From positions 6,486,287 to 6,550,286 of the forward strand of contig OU696578.1 in the NCBI GenBank assembly GCA_916048095.2: 64,000 nucleotides of DNA, given 5' to 3'. The DNA comes from Sacculina carcini. Lineage: Eukaryota; Arthropoda; Thecostraca; Sacculinidae. Below, one piece after another: positions 62,878 through 64,000 of this stretch. The notes under the pieces are model-generated. The model was not told the origin of the DNA, searched no databases, and was given only the letters and a program-made list of their open reading frames with translations. Numbering within the stretch: the stretch's first letter is position 1; the number at the start of each line of letters is the position of its first letter. The position numbers and the translations under genes were made by a program.

Positions 62878-63429
62878 AGGCATTCAATGCCTTCACTGAA
62901 TATTCATTCCTTCACTGAAACTTGTAGGGTCTGTTATTATCTGTTATGAAATTGCATTTGTTGTTTGAATAGTTTCTTGCTGTCATGTTCTGAGTTCACA
63001 TTGATTTAATAAGTCTTATTGGGGCCTATATTTACTTGAGTGCTTATTCTGGTGTCTTATTTTCGTTGCAGTGGAAGTTGTTTGGACCAATTCCATTGTT
63101 TGTTGTGTTTTGTTGTGCGATTGATTCTGATAGCTGTTTGTTAATACCGCAGGTCATTAACTGGTTAAACTGATAAGCGCACGTTTATTTTCTGCTGCCT
63201 GTTGTTTTCGGCAATCTTTTAGCTTTCTCATGTGTGCTTGATCTGGTTTTGATGTTTCTGTATATTGTGTGTGTATACGTGTTTGCTACATTTGATCCAT
63301 TCTATTTATTCTTGCCGTTGATTATTTGTGCTCACATATGTGGTTATATGCGCTATACGAAATATATTATTGCTTCATTGGTCTTGTTGCTTTGTTGGTT
63401 AGTACACGAGTTAAACTGTTTTCCCTGGT
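62878..63429 (+). repeat. L2-type 5' UTR joined to a 3' end
   Basis: 62878-63235 matches the L2-like leader at 56986-57330. At about 63235 it jumps to a 3' region (CTTGATCTGGTTTTGATG...) identical in kind to 60653-60795. The coding body is missing. Confidence 0.7.
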
Positions 63430-63786
63430 GGTTAATAGGTTAAATGCCTAAGTGACAGCTGCTACATGGGAAGAAGCCGAAGCTTATGAACACACAGGTG
63501 TGCCCCGTGCAGCTCGCTGCCACCGCATAACCGACCCTCTCCACGCTATGGCGCCACAAGGACGTAAGACGTATTAGAGAGGGCCACCTCCCGAGAATGC
63601 ATGGCACAACCCATTACTGATATCTGGTACCATCATTTTCTGCTGGGTGGACAGGGGCTGTGGGATTGTAGAATTCGCCCAATGAAATTCTGCTCCGCCG
63701 GGTTTAGAACCACGGACCTCCCGCTTGTGAGGCGGGTGTGCTAACAACTGTACCACGGAGTCCACAAAAGGGTGGTGGGCTTTATG
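63430..63786 (-). mobile_element. tRNA-Val-derived SINE, copy 2
   Basis: A roughly 355-bp insertion absent from the duplicate locus near 60840. The head at 63763-63693 (minus) folds as a tRNA: A-box TGGTACAGTTG, anticodon arm CCCGC-CTCACAA-GCGGG (anticodon CAC, Val) and B-box GGTTCTAAACC. The acceptor stem pairs for five bases only, so it is a SINE head, not a functional tRNA gene. Confidence 0.8.
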
Positions 63787-64000
63787 TTGGTCAAACGGTG
63801 ACGTGATTGATACGAGTGTCGAGAAAGTATTTCTGTGCTGGCCGTGACTGCGAAAACCCGTGTGGCGGCCGGACCTGCGGTGTGCCAGCCGGGACCGTGA
63901 GGCTTTGCCCCCGCAAAATTACACGCGAACATAGCCTTCTCTACTGATGTGTTTAAATGCGTATGGTCAACAATCTATATATGGTCAATATGTGGACAAA

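Larger units (their letters stand above)
61640..64000. repeat. Local duplication, copy 2 (runs off window)
   Basis: Corresponds in order to 51428-52490, 56951-57300, 60653-61065, without LINE D and without the long L2-like body. Extra relative to copy 1: a 115-bp GC-rich hairpin (62763-62877) and a SINE (63430-63786). Confidence 0.85.

Noticed and set aside
63693-63763. Functional tRNA-Val gene.
   Set aside because: Acceptor stem pairing is incomplete, the B-box is altered (TTCTAAA), and the piece is part of a repeated 355-bp unit.

Overview
The window is nuclear DNA from an invertebrate animal. It contains a spliced gene with GT-AG introns, many families of LTR and non-LTR retrotransposons, a piggyBac DNA transposon, tRNA-derived SINEs and abundant microsatellites. 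A degenerate CCTAA/TTAGG-like block (about 49862-49985) would fit an arthropod, but the species cannot be named from sequence alone. No bacterial operon, CRISPR array or rRNA gene was seen.

Host gene: seven exons on the + strand (23876-23936, 24113-24263, 40426-40569, 40740-40929, 46666-46842, 47834-47942, 48096-48304) join with matching phases into 347 codons including the stop. They encode the C-terminal part of an acyl-CoA dehydrogenase of the AidB/ACAD11-like group. The N-terminal exons are not visible and probably lie before the window. One intron of 16.2 kb and one of 5.7 kb are filled with mobile DNA.

Layout. 1-2760: degraded Ty3/gypsy pol (-). 3110-6765: decayed LTR element A (+). 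6815-7230: LINE scrap (-). 7643-11931: LTR element C, with matched LTRs, a 5-bp target duplication, a tRNA-His primer site and no coding capacity. 12153-16886: LTR element B, with 472-bp LTRs and a 5-bp target duplication, inserted in an unknown ORF. 17405-19790: LINE. 19830-20340: gypsy relic. 20350-22380: ORF1 of another LINE. 23262-23610: PHD-type LINE ORF1 scrap. The 16-kb intron then holds LINE F (- strand, with a 2A-like N-terminus), LINE G (+) with an L2-like element nested in its RNase H, a gypsy gag relic, and LINE H split by a nearly intact LINE D copy. The 5.7-kb intron holds a 24-nt motif family and a piggyBac element. After the gene come a gag relic of the A/B family (element E), a TTAGG-like block, a 40-bp minisatellite and a diverged local duplication (51428-61065 versus 61640-64000). 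The first copy of that duplication carries a second LINE D copy and a full-length L2-like LINE. The second copy carries a SINE and a GC-rich hairpin that the first lacks.

Most retroelement genes are broken. The likely intact ones are the two LINE D copies (ORF1 plus a 941-codon ORF2 each) and the 941-codon L2-like ORF2 at 57259-60084. Nested insertions and empty sites inside the window give a relative order: LINE D inserted after the local duplication and after LINE H, element C is younger than element B by LTR divergence, and piggyBac inserted into the pre-existing 24-nt motif region.
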